Assembly: GCA_913009285.1 (NCBI GenBank)
Contig: CAJVYE010000080.1
Coordinates: 1 to 5,943 of the forward strand
Reading direction: 5' to 3'
DNA length: 5,943 nt
Source of the DNA: an uncultured Nitrospirota bacterium
GTDB taxonomy: Bacteria; Nitrospinota; Nitrospinia; SZUA-224
The position numbers and the translations under genes were made by a program. Each line of letters starts with the position of its first letter. Positions within the stretch are counted from its first letter, which is position 1. The notes below the pieces were generated by a model, which was not told the DNA's origin, searched no databases, and was given only the letters and a program-made list of their open reading frames with translations. Positions 5,482 through 5,943 of this stretch are shown here, one piece after another.

Positions 5482-5943
5482 ATGAATTATGAAGATATTG
5501 CAAGGGAAAAGGGCTACAGATTTATTGCCGGGATAGATGAGGTAGGAAGGGGCCCCCTCGCAGGACCGGTAGTTGCCGCCGCAGTAATACTCCCTGAGGA
5601 TATTTCTACTGCAGATATAGATGACTCAAAGAGATTAAGTGAGGAAAAGAGGGAGAAGTTATTCAATATCATAAAGAGAGAGGCGATATCTATCGGTATA
5701 GGAATAGTGAGTGAAAAGGTAATAGATAAGATAAATATACTTCAGGCTACAAAGAAGGCTATGCTAACAGCCGTTTCTAAGATGCATAAGAAGCCCGATT
5801 ATCTTCTTATCGATGGTATACATACCATCGATGCAGAAATTATGCAATCAGCAATCAAAAAAGGTGATAGTCTGAATACGTCGATAGCAGCGGCTTCGAT
5901 TATTGCCAAGGTTACAAGAGACAGAATTATGTATAATTATAGT
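5482..5943 (+). CDS. rnhB: ribonuclease HII, 3'-truncated by the window end
   Basis: RNase HII cuts RNA in RNA-DNA hybrids and next to single ribonucleotides in DNA, starting ribonucleotide excision repair and helping remove primers. The visible 154 residues contain [20 protein letters not shown] (catalytic Asp19, Glu20), [17 protein letters not shown] (Asp111) and [20 protein letters not shown] (Asp129). These complete the DEDD metal site with the family's usual 18-residue spacing between the last two. About 40-60 residues are missing at the C-terminus. I choose ATG 5482; the in-frame TTG 5473 lies in the upstream repeat. No Shine-Dalgarno is visible before either. Gene order rplS-rnhB is the common one, but the 154-base gap and repeat mean expression may differ from the tight part of the operon. 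Confidence 0.96.
   Translation, partial: MNYEDIAREKGYRFIAGIDEVGRGPLAGPVVAAAVILPEDISTADIDDSKRLSEEKREKLFNIIKREAISIGIGIVSEKVIDKINILQATKKAMLTAVSKMHKKPDYLLIDGIHTIDAEIMQSAIKKGDSLNTSIAAASIIAKVTRDRIMYNYS

Overview
The window is two unrelated pieces of DNA joined together. From about 830 to the end it is an ordinary bacterial housekeeping operon of roughly 40% GC. The first ~830 bases are very AT-rich (about 20% GC in the lines I counted by hand) and start with sequencing-library DNA: bases 74-131 match the 58-base Illumina P5/Read 1 adapter exactly, and the T-rich stretch before it looks like the run-off tail of a read that passed through the adapter. The 5' end is therefore a contaminated, probably chimeric contig end. 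Its gene content should not be assigned to the same genome without checking.

The AT-rich part (132-~830) holds three short reading frames: a charged helical protein cut off by the adapter (134-373), a 64-residue cysteine-containing protein (386-580), and a lysine-rich protein with a four-cysteine zinc-ribbon-like motif (from 582). The third runs in frame into a compositionally different segment (~830-1253). That segment looks like the C-terminal end of a larger protein that really belongs just upstream of ffh. I regard the fused 223-residue protein as an assembly product.

From 1259 on, all genes are on the + strand and tightly packed: ffh (signal recognition particle GTPase), rpsP (S16), khpA (KH-domain RNA-binding protein), rimM (30S maturation), trmD (tRNA m1G37 methyltransferase), a second SPOUT-type RNA methyltransferase, rplS (L19) and rnhB (RNase HII, cut by the window end). 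This is the widely conserved ffh-rpsP-rimM-trmD-rplS-rnhB cluster. It joins protein targeting, ribosome assembly, tRNA modification and removal of RNA from DNA. Several starts are non-ATG (GTG for ffh, TTG for rpsP and trmD), and genes overlap by a few bases, so translational coupling is likely.

The gene order with the extra methyltransferase between trmD and rplS recalls anaerobic or thermophilic lineages and deltaproteobacteria-like bacteria. The sequence alone does not fix the phylum. It reads like a metagenome-assembled contig.

Two real points of interest lie in the operon. The second methyltransferase has no ATG, GTG or TTG start for its conserved N-terminus; ATT at 4372 is the best candidate. 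A ~126-base AT-rich element with imperfect terminal inverted repeats sits between rplS and rnhB. I found no convincing previously undescribed system, CRISPR array, tRNA or rRNA.
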